From Streptomyces sp. NBC_00390 (GTDB lineage: Bacteria > Actinomycetota > Actinomycetes > Streptomycetales > Streptomycetaceae): 64,000 nucleotides of DNA. The position numbers and the translations under genes are program-made. Of this stretch, positions 44,112 through 52,741 are shown piece by piece. Within the stretch, counting starts at the first letter, position 1. Every line of letters starts with the position of its first letter. The notes beneath the pieces were generated by a model that saw only the letters and a list, made by a program, of their open reading frames with translations, was not told the origin of the DNA and ran no database searches. The stretch covers positions 1,178,001 to 1,242,000 of the forward strand of contig NZ_CP107945.1 in assembly GCF_036057275.1 (NCBI RefSeq). Reading direction: 5' to 3'.

Positions 44112-46820
44112 TCACCTTGCTCCATAGGCCGTGATGCCGGCCCACTTGTCGGTCTGCTCAGGTGAGTCGTCTTCGTCCAGCAGTGCCACCGCGGCCCGTC
44201 GGGCGGCTTCCAGCGGGGCGCTGCCGTGGCAGCGGTGGACGATCCACTCGACGCAGTAGTGGGTCGCGAGCCTCGACCACATCGGGAAGGGGCTGGCCAG
44301 GACGAAGGCCGCTCCCGCCTCGTGGAAGGCGTGGACCAGCGCGTTGGCGTCGTCGCCGGCCAGTTCGAGGGGGCGCGGCGTCCGGGACCTCGGCCCGACG
44401 AGTGCCCCGTGCCCGCCGCTGCGGTCGGCCGTGGCACGCAGGCCGGTGCTGCACGCGGTGAGCAGCACCTCCTGGAAGCACATCCGGCTCATGAGGACTT
44501 CGCCCGTTTCGAGCATGTCGTCGGTCATCTGTATGCCCGCGCCGAAGGGTGCCCCAGGTGCGGGCAGGCCGTGGGTGATGATCTGGAGCACATCCGTACG
44601 GCTGCGGACGGGCGGCCCGGAGTTCAGCAGGCCCCGCAGCGTCGCGACTGTGGCGTTGTGGCCGGTGATCGGTTCTCCGCGTAGCCGGTCCGCTCCCAGG
44701 TACCTGGACAGATGGCGCACCGCCCGCTGTGCCTCTGGGAGCAGCTCGCCGTCGGGCTGTCGGGTGACGCCCAGTAGTGTGGCGCGGACCGGTCCGTCGG
44801 GTCGGTGGTCCAGGAGCGGCACACAGGACAGGTTGGGGACGATGCCGATGGCCGTTCCGCGGATCACGTGGCGGCCGTGGTGGCGGACAACCGTCCAGGG
44901 CAGGGTGTGCAGGCGTCCGTGCGGGGACAGCAGGCATGTACCGCTGTCCGCGATCTCGTCGGCGAAGGCCGGGGGGATCAGGTCGGCCAGACCGATGCCG
45001 TGATGACCCCAGAAATCCAGGAGTACGGGTTTGTCCCGGAGTTCGCGCTGGTGTGCCTCCAGCGTGCCGAGGGCGTTCTTGCCCAGCCGCCGGATGCCCG
45101 TGCGCAGCCTGCCGTCCGGTGTGGCCAGCAGGGCCAGGATGCCGTCGGGGCGTTCGTACAGGCTCAGGGCCACGCAGCGGCCGGGATTGCTGCCTGGGGC
45201 GGCAGTGCCGTAGGCGGCCAGGAAGCGGGTGAGCCGGTCCGGATCGAAGGGCGGGTCGTCCCTGATGAGGTGCCAGCGAGGCTCGATCGCACGGATTCTG
45301 GTTAGCAGCTCGGCTCGCTCGACGCGCCATCGGTCGGCTTCCTTTGGGGAGCCGTGTCGCTCGGCGTCCGCGACCCGTTCGGTCAGTTCGGCGAACGCGC
45401 CGTGGTCCGGCCCGTGCCGTGCGTCCCGCTCGGTGGTGTCGGCGGAGGCGTCCGGTGTGCTCCGAGTGTCCGAGCGGGCCAGGGACAGCCGGGCCGAGAA
45501 GGCGCGGGCCTTGAGCAGATCGATGACGACGGCGCACAGCCGTGCGTCGCTGGTCTCCTCGGCGAAGGCCAGCGCCTCCTCGAACAGCGGCCGGCGAAAG
45601 CGCAGATGCAGAGTGTCGAAGCGGTGGCCGAGCGGCACGCGCAGCACCCGGTCGAGGGCGAGGGTCATCTCGTGATAGGCGCCCGCCGCACCGGCCCGGT
45701 CCCGACGGGCGTGGTGGGCCCGGGCGCGCTCGGCGTGCAGGCCGACCGCGAGGGAGTCGTCGGGATGGTCGGCGGTGCGGCGCGCCCCGCGGTCACACCA
45801 GTGCAGCGCCTGCTCCCACCACCCGTCCGCCTTCGACAGTCGGGCCGCCTCGGCACGCATGCGGCAGTACTCCGCGCCGCGCACCAACCGCAGATGTGCC
45901 CGCATCGAGGTCCCGTCTTCGGCATGGGCGTATTCGAACAGCGGGGCGGCCAGATCCAGCCGTCGGCATGCCACGGCCACCGCGCCGCGGTCGAGCGCGC
46001 AACGGGCCAGCTGCAGCAGACCCGCTTCCGGCAGGCCGGACGCCGTATACAGCGGCATGTGCATCAGATACGCCCGCTCGGCCGCCTCCGGCCGGCGCGT
46101 GTCCCGTAGCGCGCCCGCTTTCGCATCCAGCAGCCGGAAATAGACGGTAGACGCCTGAAGCAGCCGGGTGGCCGTCGCCGGTCCGTCCCCACCGCGCAGG
46201 AGGTGGGCCGTGAGAGGGCGCATCGCTTCGGAGTCGGTCTCGTCGATCGGCCCGTCCGGGAGGACAGCGGCGAGTTCCGTCTCCAGCGGTGCCAGCACCT
46301 CCAGAGCGGTTTCGGCGTCGTACAGCCGGTACAACGCCTCGGCCCGCAGCACCCGCAGGTCCCCGTAAAGGGCGGGCGGTGTGCCGTGCGGTGGCCGGAA
46401 AGGGCCGTGCGGCAGGCGCGTGGCCTGGTCCACGAGTGCCAGAGCCTCGCTGACGCGGCCCTCCTGAAGCTCGTACTGGGCCTTGCCCGCCAGGAAGTTG
46501 CGGAGCTGGTCCGGGGCCGCGTGGGGCGTGAACTCCTCGGCCGTCGCCCAATGCTCCTTGACCTGCTGGTACGTACGGACCCCGGGCTGGCGGGTGGTCA
46601 GCTCGCGACCGTAGGCGTCCAGCAGGATGCCCGCAACGTCGGACGCCCTCACCGGACCCGGTATAGCGCCGCCGCGCCGGTCCAGCACCGCCAGGATCCG
46701 TCGTCCGAGAACGGTCAGCTGCTGGAAGAGCCATCCGGTCGGCCGTCCTGCGTCAGCTGCCTGCCAGTACTGCGCCCGCAGCTCGAAGAAGCGCGTGGCC
46801 AGGTTGTGGAGTTCCACCAC
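44112..46820 (-). CDS. CHAT-domain (caspase-like) protease with TPR-like N-terminus
   Basis: The protein has 902 residues from GTG 46820 (GGGGG upstream). Residues about 50-450 are helical hairpins of TPR type (FLAGKAQYELQEGRVSEALA; ADHPDDSLAVGLHAERARAH). The CHAT domain spans about 600-902. SPHGRLHTLPW marks its N-terminal part. VLQIITHGL carries the catalytic His (residue 750). EVLLTACSTGL carries the catalytic Cys (residue 790). HAFHEAGAAFVLASPFPMW follows. Both catalytic residues are intact. CHAT proteases are caspase relatives used in bacterial conflict and cell-death systems, where a sensor controls cleavage of a partner protein. Two small genes, an acidic protein and a membrane protein, follow in the same direction. 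Confidence 0.9.
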   Translation of the reverse strand: MVELHNLATRFFELRAQYWQAADAGRPTGWLFQQLTVLGRRILAVLDRRGGAIPGPVRASDVAGILLDAYGRELTTRQPGVRTYQQVKEHWATAEEFTPHAAPDQLRNFLAGKAQYELQEGRVSEALALVDQATRLPHGPFRPPHGTPPALYGDLRVLRAEALYRLYDAETALEVLAPLETELAAVLPDGPIDETDSEAMRPLTAHLLRGGDGPATATRLLQASTVYFRLLDAKAGALRDTRRPEAAERAYLMHMPLYTASGLPEAGLLQLARCALDRGAVAVACRRLDLAAPLFEYAHAEDGTSMRAHLRLVRGAEYCRMRAEAARLSKADGWWEQALHWCDRGARRTADHPDDSLAVGLHAERARAHHARRDRAGAAGAYHEMTLALDRVLRVPLGHRFDTLHLRFRRPLFEEALAFAEETSDARLCAVVIDLLKARAFSARLSLARSDTRSTPDASADTTERDARHGPDHGAFAELTERVADAERHGSPKEADRWRVERAELLTRIRAIEPRWHLIRDDPPFDPDRLTRFLAAYGTAAPGSNPGRCVALSLYERPDGILALLATPDGRLRTGIRRLGKNALGTLEAHQRELRDKPVLLDFWGHHGIGLADLIPPAFADEIADSGTCLLSPHGRLHTLPWTVVRHHGRHVIRGTAIGIVPNLSCVPLLDHRPDGPVRATLLGVTRQPDGELLPEAQRAVRHLSRYLGADRLRGEPITGHNATVATLRGLLNSGPPVRSRTDVLQIITHGLPAPGAPFGAGIQMTDDMLETGEVLMSRMCFQEVLLTACSTGLRATADRSGGHGALVGPRSRTPRPLELAGDDANALVHAFHEAGAAFVLASPFPMWSRLATHYCVEWIVHRCHGSAPLEAARRAAVALLDEDDSPEQTDKWAGITAYGAR

Positions 46821-47115
46821 GTGCCCCCGAGATCCCCCGATGTCCCCGATTCCCCGATGCCCCCGACCGCCGGACGTGGCCTATGCCTCCGAAGCCCGCC
46901 CGGTGCGTCTCGGCCATTCCGGTGGATCCCGGTGTCCATCCGGCCGACCTGGGCGACCACCGTACGACCGCCAGGGCCGTAAGGGGAACCGTCAGAGGAA
47001 GCCGCCGGAGCGCACGGCGCGGCAGCGCGCGCCGCTCTTTGCGCTGTGCGCCCCGCCAAGCAGGGCAGTTCTCGCCAGGCCCTCTCTAAGGGCCGTCGCC
47101 CCTGCCACTCTGTTC
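46821..47115. other. Upstream region of the CHAT operon
   Basis: This 295-bp region holds no supported gene. It should contain the operon promoter on the minus strand and meets an IS630 remnant on the other side. Confidence 0.35.
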
Positions 47116-47740
47116 GCGTCGACGCGGGCGGCGGTCGCCCCACGACGGCTTGCGGGGGTATCGGGACAGCAGATCGTGCGCCGGGGCAGCACCAGTTCGG
47201 CGCGCTATCGGCGCGTGATGATGCTGCTGGCCTCGGCCGACGGAAACCGTGCCCCGGTGATCGCCCAGCGGGTGCAGGCCTACGAGGACACTGTCCGGGA
47301 CGTGATCCACCGATTCAACGAGATCGGCCTGGCCTGCCTGGACCCTCGGTGGGCGGGAGGCCGTCCCCGCCTGCTCAGCCCTGACGACGCGGACTCCGTC
47401 ATCCAGACGGCCACCACCCGCTCCCCTGAGCTCGGCCAGCCCTTCACCCGCTGGTCCATCTGCAAACTCGCCGCCTAGCTGCGCAGATGCACGACCGCGT
47501 CATCCGGATCGGACGCGAGGCGTTACCGTGCCTGCTCGCCCGCCGCGGGATTACCTTCCAGCGCACCAAGACAGGTTGCCGCGAACACGTTGGCCGGGCT
47601 GCCGGCGCCCATAAGGGCGAGAAGATCCAGACCAGGGCCCTGCAGGTCTATCTGCGCTGGCGCAACGCCAACGCCCGCCACCGCGACGTTCTCGCCGCCT
47701 TTAAGGACATCGGGCCACGCGATCGGCCCTCGGCACGGGC
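47116..47740 (+). pseudogene. IS630-family transposase with amber, frameshift and large internal deletion
   Basis: The first frame reads STSSARYRRVMMLLASADGN, QAYEDTVRDVIHRFNEIGLA, LDPRWAGGRPRLLS and QPFTRWSICKLAA. TAG then sits at 47476, where a Tyr codon is expected. A second frame resumes with DRVIRIGREALPCLLARRGI and TFQRTKT, then jumps to HKGEKIQTRALQVYLRWRNA and NARHRDVLAA, the family's C-terminal end. The whole DDE core is deleted between RTKT and HKG. Confidence 0.8.
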
Positions 47741-48297
47741 CGCAACCATGGTGGTGCGGACAGCTGTGGACAGCGGCGCGGGTCGACGAACTGTGGTCCG
47801 GGTCTGGGCGGACGTTCCCGCCCCGGCCCGCCGACCGGGCCCCTCCGACCGGGCTGCCGACGGACGTACCGGCTCACCGGGGTCGGCTGTTCGCCGACCC
47901 GTCCTCGCGCCCGACGGACCGCCTGTCTGCTCGCCGGGGAGCTGAACGCCGCCCACGGGCACCGATTGCGTCGCCGGCAGGAGCCCGGGATCACCGGCGA
48001 TGACGGTGAATCGTTGTGGGGCCAGGTGCCGGGGCGGCACCGGACGGCCGCACGGAGGACCGGCCGAAGACCGGACGCGGTGCCCCGCGCCCTGAGCCGC
48101 CCGTCGAATCCTGCCACGCGGTGGAAGCCCTCGGACCGGAGGGAAAGCTGACGTCGCCCGGTGGAGGCCGGTCCCGCCGCTCGGACGAACGGCAACCTGC
48201 AGCTGGCCGAAAGCCGAGCCATCACTCCCTTCGAGCCGGGTAGGCGTGGGCCTGGCGCGGCGCACGTTCCGGTACTTCCTGTCGAAGTGAGGCGAAC
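47741..48297. other. Region upstream of ramR without a supported gene
   Basis: This 557-bp stretch lies between IS630 debris and ramR. No frame has a recognisable protein. It should include the ramR promoter, since ramR starts at 48298 after a GTGAGGCGAAC segment. Confidence 0.35.
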
Positions 48298-48885
48298 ATG
48301 ATCCGGGTGTTACTGGTGCACGACACATGGCTTATGCGTTCGGCCCTGACCGCGCTGCTGGAATCTGCGGAGGGCATCGAGGCGTCGTCCGCCTGCTGGG
48401 AGAGCGCCCCTGACCACGCTCACTCGCTGCAGCCCGACCTTTGCGTGGTGGACGCGGACTGTCCCGGGTCCTCCCGGTTACCGGAGCATCCAACGGGACA
48501 GAGATGCGAACTGCTCGTCCTGGCCACCTCGTGCCGGCCCGGCGTGCTGCGCCGTGCCGCCCAGGCCAGGGCGCTGGGTTTCGTGAACAAGGATGCGTCG
48601 CCGACCGTGTTGCTGAACGCGATCAGGCTTGTGGCGGCCGGGAAGCGGTACGTCGACGCCTCGCTCGCTCCGGACCTCGTCCAGGCGGCCGATATGAAGC
48701 TGACTCCACGTGAGCTGAGCGTGCTGGCGCTCGCTGCGGAGGGCGCGTCCGTCCCTGAGACCGCCGGTACCCTGCGGTTGAGCAAGGGAACCGTGCGGAA
48801 CTACATGTCCGCAATCATCCGCAAGACCAACGCCCGTAACTGGGCGGACGCCGTACGCATTTCGAGCGGGGCGGGTTGGGTGTAG
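48298..48885 (+). CDS. ramR: RamR/AmfR-like orphan response regulator (activator of the SapB operon)
   Basis: The protein has 195 residues. The receiver-like domain (1-115) shows IRVLLVHDTWLMRSALTALL, the phospho-acceptor region LCVVDADCPG (Asp52) and FVNKDASP. One residue of the usual acidic pair is His, so the receiver may be atypical. The LuxR/NarL HTH (about 133-190) shows LTPRELSVLALAAEGASVPE and RLSKGTVRNYMSAIIRKTNA. It is tail-to-tail with ramB (10 bp between stops), as in known ram/amf clusters, where RamR activates ramC transcription. It is expected to bind upstream of ramC; the conserved palindrome at 55413 is a candidate site. Confidence 0.85.
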   Translation: MIRVLLVHDTWLMRSALTALLESAEGIEASSACWESAPDHAHSLQPDLCVVDADCPGSSRLPEHPTGQRCELLVLATSCRPGVLRRAAQARALGFVNKDASPTVLLNAIRLVAAGKRYVDASLAPDLVQAADMKLTPRELSVLALAAEGASVPETAGTLRLSKGTVRNYMSAIIRKTNARNWADAVRISSGAGWV

Positions 48886-48895
48886 GCGGGCAGTC

Positions 48896-50653
48896 TCAGT
48901 TCTTCTCGGCGTGCCAGCGTCCCACCAGGTCACGGTACAGCGGGGACCGGTCGATCAGTTCCTGATGGCTCCCGCACGCGGCCGTGAGGCCGTCGAGCAC
49001 CAGTATCCGGTCGGCACGCCGAGCCGAACTGATCCGGTGGGCAACCACGATCAGCGTCCCGGGCCGCTCGGCGAAGGCCTGTTCTGCCCGGGCCTCGGCC
49101 GCCGGATCGAGGTGGCAGGTGGCCTCGTCCAGGATGACGAGTGGCGCGGGTGAGACATGCGCCCGTGCGAGTGCGATGAGCTGCCTTTCGCCGTGCGACA
49201 GGGCCGCGGGTTCGACCTGCGCGTCGAACCCGCCGAGCTGGTGCACGAGGGTGCCGAGGCCGACCGCCTCCGACGAGGCTTCCACCGCCGACCGCGGAGC
49301 TCCGTCCGGGCACAGATAGAGCAGGTTCTCGTACAAGCTGCCGGTGAAGACGTAAGCCTGCTGCGGGATGAGCACGCGCAGCCGGGAGGGGGCGGCTCCA
49401 CGACCGGCTTGCGCATGCGCCGGCCGGCCGTGGAGCCGCACCTCGCCCTCGTCCGGTTCGAGCAGGCCGGCGAGCAGGCAGGTCAGCGTGGACTTGCCGA
49501 TGCCGCTGGGGCCCACCACGGCGAGGTGCTCGCCGGGCTCGATCGTCACTTCCAGGCCGCGTAGCACGGGCTGCGCCGCCGCGCCGTAGGCGAAGGTCAC
49601 CGCACGCAGTTCGACCCGCGGTACGTCCGGGTGTGCCGGTGCCTGCGCCGGTCGCTCGGGGGTGCCCGCGGGCGGCGGTACGGCCAAGCGAGGACCCGGC
49701 ACGCGGGACAGCCGGCCGAGGACGACGAGGAGCCTGGTGCCGGCCGCGCCAAGTGTGCTCATCAGGTGGTGCAGGGCGGGCAGCAGAGCCTGCGTCAGAT
49801 ACGTCAGCGCGCCGAGCAGAGCGCCCGCCGTGACGCCCTGACGCCGCAGCCAGGGGGCGGCGACCAGCAGCAGGACCACCGGAAGGTGTCCGGCCATGCC
49901 GAGTGAAAGGGAGCGGGCACTCGCCCACCGGGCCAGGGACCGTGCCGCCTTGGCCTCCTGTTCGATCAGCACGTGGGTCCGTGCCGCCATGGGTGCCCCG
50001 GCGCCGCAGGCCACCACATCGCGCAGCCCCTGAGCCACCGATCCGAACTGTGCCGCCAGAGCCTCGTCGGCACAGAGGAAGTCGTGTTGTCGGGCGGCCA
50101 TCGGCGCCAGCGTGGCCAGAAAGAGAAGCAGCCCTGTCACCAGTGGTGGCACCACGACGACCAGCAGGGCGGGAGCGAGCGCAGCAAGACCGAAGAGCGC
50201 CCCGACCGAGGTGAAGACGAAGGACCGGGCCACGAGCACCAGCCCCGCGAAGCTGTCCCGTGCGATCTCCGTCTGGTTGGTCATCCGGGAGACCACCGCG
50301 CTGTCAGCGGCGAGCGCCGGTTCGGCCAATGCCTCGTCCAGCGAGCGTGTCACCACCCGGCGCACCAGGCCGTCCCGCAGTGGTTCGACGAGGTCGGCCA
50401 GCCCTCGGAAGACACCGCCGGTGGCCAGGCCGCCGATGACGACGGCCAGCGCGGCCACCGCCAGCCACGCCAGTCCGGTGCCGGTACGGCCGGCGAGAAA
50501 GCCCCGGTCCAGCGCCATCGCCACGCCGTATCCGCCGAGGAAGGTATGGGCCGATTCCAACAGAGACCAGCCAGTGAGCTTCAGCAGCACGCGTTTGCGG
50601 CGGCCGAGGAAGCGCAAGGCCTGCGGAAGGAGCCGTGAGCCCGTCATCGTCAT
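48896..50653 (-). CDS. ramB: ABC transporter (membrane + ATPase) RamB
   Basis: The protein has 585 residues from ATG 50653, overlapping the ramA stop (TGATG), so translation is coupled. The N-terminal half has about six membrane segments (for example LVVVVPPLVTGLLLFLATLA). The ATPase half has Walker A VVGPSGIGKSTLT (about 385), a Q-loop, signature LSHGERQLIALARAH, Walker B PLVILDEATCHLD and the H-loop VVAHRISSARRAD. It is expected to pair with RamA to export the matured SapB-type peptide across the membrane. Confidence 0.9.
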   Translation of the reverse strand: MTMTGSRLLPQALRFLGRRKRVLLKLTGWSLLESAHTFLGGYGVAMALDRGFLAGRTGTGLAWLAVAALAVVIGGLATGGVFRGLADLVEPLRDGLVRRVVTRSLDEALAEPALAADSAVVSRMTNQTEIARDSFAGLVLVARSFVFTSVGALFGLAALAPALLVVVVPPLVTGLLLFLATLAPMAARQHDFLCADEALAAQFGSVAQGLRDVVACGAGAPMAARTHVLIEQEAKAARSLARWASARSLSLGMAGHLPVVLLLVAAPWLRRQGVTAGALLGALTYLTQALLPALHHLMSTLGAAGTRLLVVLGRLSRVPGPRLAVPPPAGTPERPAQAPAHPDVPRVELRAVTFAYGAAAQPVLRGLEVTIEPGEHLAVVGPSGIGKSTLTCLLAGLLEPDEGEVRLHGRPAHAQAGRGAAPSRLRVLIPQQAYVFTGSLYENLLYLCPDGAPRSAVEASSEAVGLGTLVHQLGGFDAQVEPAALSHGERQLIALARAHVSPAPLVILDEATCHLDPAAEARAEQAFAERPGTLIVVAHRISSARRADRILVLDGLTAACGSHQELIDRSPLYRDLVGRWHAEKN

Positions 50654-52515
50654 CAACTCCCGCCCGTGTCCCGGACGGTGTCCGCGAACACGGCGCGGTA
50701 GTCGGGCTCTTCCCACAGGCTTGCGTGCGGGCCCACCGCGCGGACGCGGCCGTCTTCGACCCATGCGACCAGGTCGGCACGCGCCGCCGAGGAGACACGG
50801 TGAGCGATCAGCAGCCGGGTACCGGTCCGGACGTCGTGTACGAGTGCCCGGCCGACGTGGAGTTCGGTGATGCTGTCGAGGCTGGAGGTGGCGTCGTCGA
50901 GGATCAGCAATCGGCCGGCGTGGGCGAAGGCCCTTGCCAGCCCGAGTCGTTGCAGTTCTCCGCCCGACAGGGGTGCGTCGGTCAGCGGCGCCGCGTACCC
51001 GCCGGGCAGAAGCCGGACGAACGTGTCGGCCCCCGCCGCCCGGGCGGAGGCCCCGATCTCGCCCGCTGTGGGCTCGTACTGTCCGAACCCGATGGCTGCG
51101 CCGACCGTTTCGCCGAACAGGACCGGCCGTTCGAAGGCGTAGCCGACCTCCCGGCGCAGCTCCGACGGATCGGCCTCGGTCAGCGGTACGCCGTCCAGCA
51201 GCACCACCCCGTCGTCCGGGTCGGCCAGCCGTCCGGCGATGGCGGCGAGAGTGGACTTGCCCGCGCCGGAGCGCCCGACGACTGCCATCGTCGTGCCACC
51301 GGGCACGACCAGATCCACCCCGCGAAGCACGGGAACACCGCCCCGGCTGACGGTGACCGATCGCAGCTCGACGCGCCCGGGACCGTCGGCGGGCAGTGGA
51401 CGCCCTCCGTGGCGTACGGCGGGAAGGGCGAGCATATCGGCAATGCGGCGGGCCGCGGCGCGGCTGCGCAGGAGGGAGTTGAGCTGTCCGACCACCGCGC
51501 CCAGGCCGGCGGCGAGGGCGGCGTAGCGGGAGGCCGCAAGCAGGTCGCCCACGGACAGGCTTCCGCCGGCCAGCCGCACCCCGCCGACGGCCAGGACCAT
51601 CGTGGTGAGCAGGGGCACCAGAATCCCGCTGCCGACCGATGCGCGTCCGTAGACCTGCCACATGCGCCGCCCCTGCGCGGACAGCTCGGACAGCGGCGCC
51701 AGCACGCGGGCGAGTTCACGCTCGGCGGTCCCGGCCGCAGCGACGGTACGCGCACCGCCGAGGGCCTCGAGGAGGCGGCCGGCGATGTCCGCCTGCACGC
51801 GCTGGTACTGGGAGACGCTGTGGGAGGACCCGTGTGCGAAGCCCCGCAACAACAGTGCCAGCAGGGGGATCCCGGCGAGGAAGACAACGACCAGCCAGAG
51901 GTCGATGAGCGACAGACAGATCAGACCGCCGACCGGGACGAGGACCGAGGCCAGACCGATGGCCGCCGTGGTGGGCGCCGTGCCCGCCTCGGCGGCGTTG
52001 CCGGTCAGCCGGGTCACCAGGTCGCCCGGGGTGAAGCGGTCGGCGGCACGGTGCGGCGCGAGGGAGAGGAGGTGGTCGGCTCCGCAGCGGCGCAGCCAGG
52101 CGGTGGTGCGGGCGCTGGTCGCGCCACCGACCAGCGCCTCCAGGGCGTCGAAAAGGACCTCGGCGGCGACCAGGACGGCGCACAGTACGAGGGCCCGCTC
52201 CACCCCCGCGGCGTCTTCGAGCAGCAGGTCGAGTGTTCGCCCGAGCGCGGCGGGCAGCGCGACGGCCGCGGCGGCAGATGCCGCGCTGAACAGGAAGAGG
52301 GCGAATATACGGCTCGCGCTGTGCCGTGCCGCACCGGTCAGCACGCCGGAAGCGTCGGCGAGGGGTGGGAGTTGCGCTGCGTTCCGGGGAGGGGCGGGCC
52401 GGGGCGTCGGGGCCATGGGGGTGCAGTCCTCGCCTCCGTCGAAGAGATGCGGGCCGGTCACGCCTCGGTCCCGGGCGAAGCTGCTCGCCCGGGACCGCTG
52501 CGCCGGTGTCACCAC
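50653..52515 (-). CDS. ramA: ABC transporter (membrane + ATPase) RamA
   Basis: The protein has 620 residues from GTG 52515; ATG 52416 is an alternative start. The transmembrane region is at about 55-330. The ATPase has Walker A VVGRSGAGKSTLA (about 395), signature LSGGELQRLGLARAF, Walker B RLLILDDATSSLD and H-loop LLIAHRVSSAARADL. Its start is 28 bp after the ramS stop and its end overlaps ramB. It forms a half-transporter pair with RamB for export of the lanthipeptide morphogen. Confidence 0.9.
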   Translation of the reverse strand: MVTPAQRSRASSFARDRGVTGPHLFDGGEDCTPMAPTPRPAPPRNAAQLPPLADASGVLTGAARHSASRIFALFLFSAASAAAAVALPAALGRTLDLLLEDAAGVERALVLCAVLVAAEVLFDALEALVGGATSARTTAWLRRCGADHLLSLAPHRAADRFTPGDLVTRLTGNAAEAGTAPTTAAIGLASVLVPVGGLICLSLIDLWLVVVFLAGIPLLALLLRGFAHGSSHSVSQYQRVQADIAGRLLEALGGARTVAAAGTAERELARVLAPLSELSAQGRRMWQVYGRASVGSGILVPLLTTMVLAVGGVRLAGGSLSVGDLLAASRYAALAAGLGAVVGQLNSLLRSRAAARRIADMLALPAVRHGGRPLPADGPGRVELRSVTVSRGGVPVLRGVDLVVPGGTTMAVVGRSGAGKSTLAAIAGRLADPDDGVVLLDGVPLTEADPSELRREVGYAFERPVLFGETVGAAIGFGQYEPTAGEIGASARAAGADTFVRLLPGGYAAPLTDAPLSGGELQRLGLARAFAHAGRLLILDDATSSLDSITELHVGRALVHDVRTGTRLLIAHRVSSAARADLVAWVEDGRVRAVGPHASLWEEPDYRAVFADTVRDTGGS

Positions 52516-52543
52516 AGAGCCGAAGTCCTGTGGTGAACACGCG

Positions 52544-52675
52544 TCAGTTACAGGTGGTGACGCTCAGGCTGCTGTCACCGCAGAGCAGCAGGCTCGCGCG
52601 GCTGCCGCCGGTCGCGAGCTCGCCGGTGGCCTCGGACTTGGGGGTTTCCATCGTCTGCAGGTCGAGAAGTGCCAT
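52544..52675 (-). CDS. ramS: SapB-type class III lanthipeptide precursor RamS/AmfS
   Basis: The precursor has 43 residues from ATG 52675 (AAGGAG upstream). The leader MALLDLQTMETPKSEATGEL contains the conserved LLDLQ motif recognised by class III synthetases. The core TGGSRASLLLCGDSSLSVTT plus CN carries two SxxSxxxC units, each expected to yield one thioether ring with dehydroalanine (lanthionine type, as in SapB). It differs from the S. coelicolor SapB core (TGSRASLLLCGDSSLSITTC, N) only by an extra Gly and Ile to Val. The product should be a surface-active peptide that helps aerial hyphae rise. It lies 66 bp after ramC. Confidence 0.95.
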   Translation of the reverse strand: MALLDLQTMETPKSEATGELATGGSRASLLLCGDSSLSVTTCN

Positions 52676-52741
52676 GGTGGTGTTCCTCTCCTTCATGGGG
52701 ACGGATCTTGCTCAGGTCCCCCCGAGTCGGGGGGACCGGTT

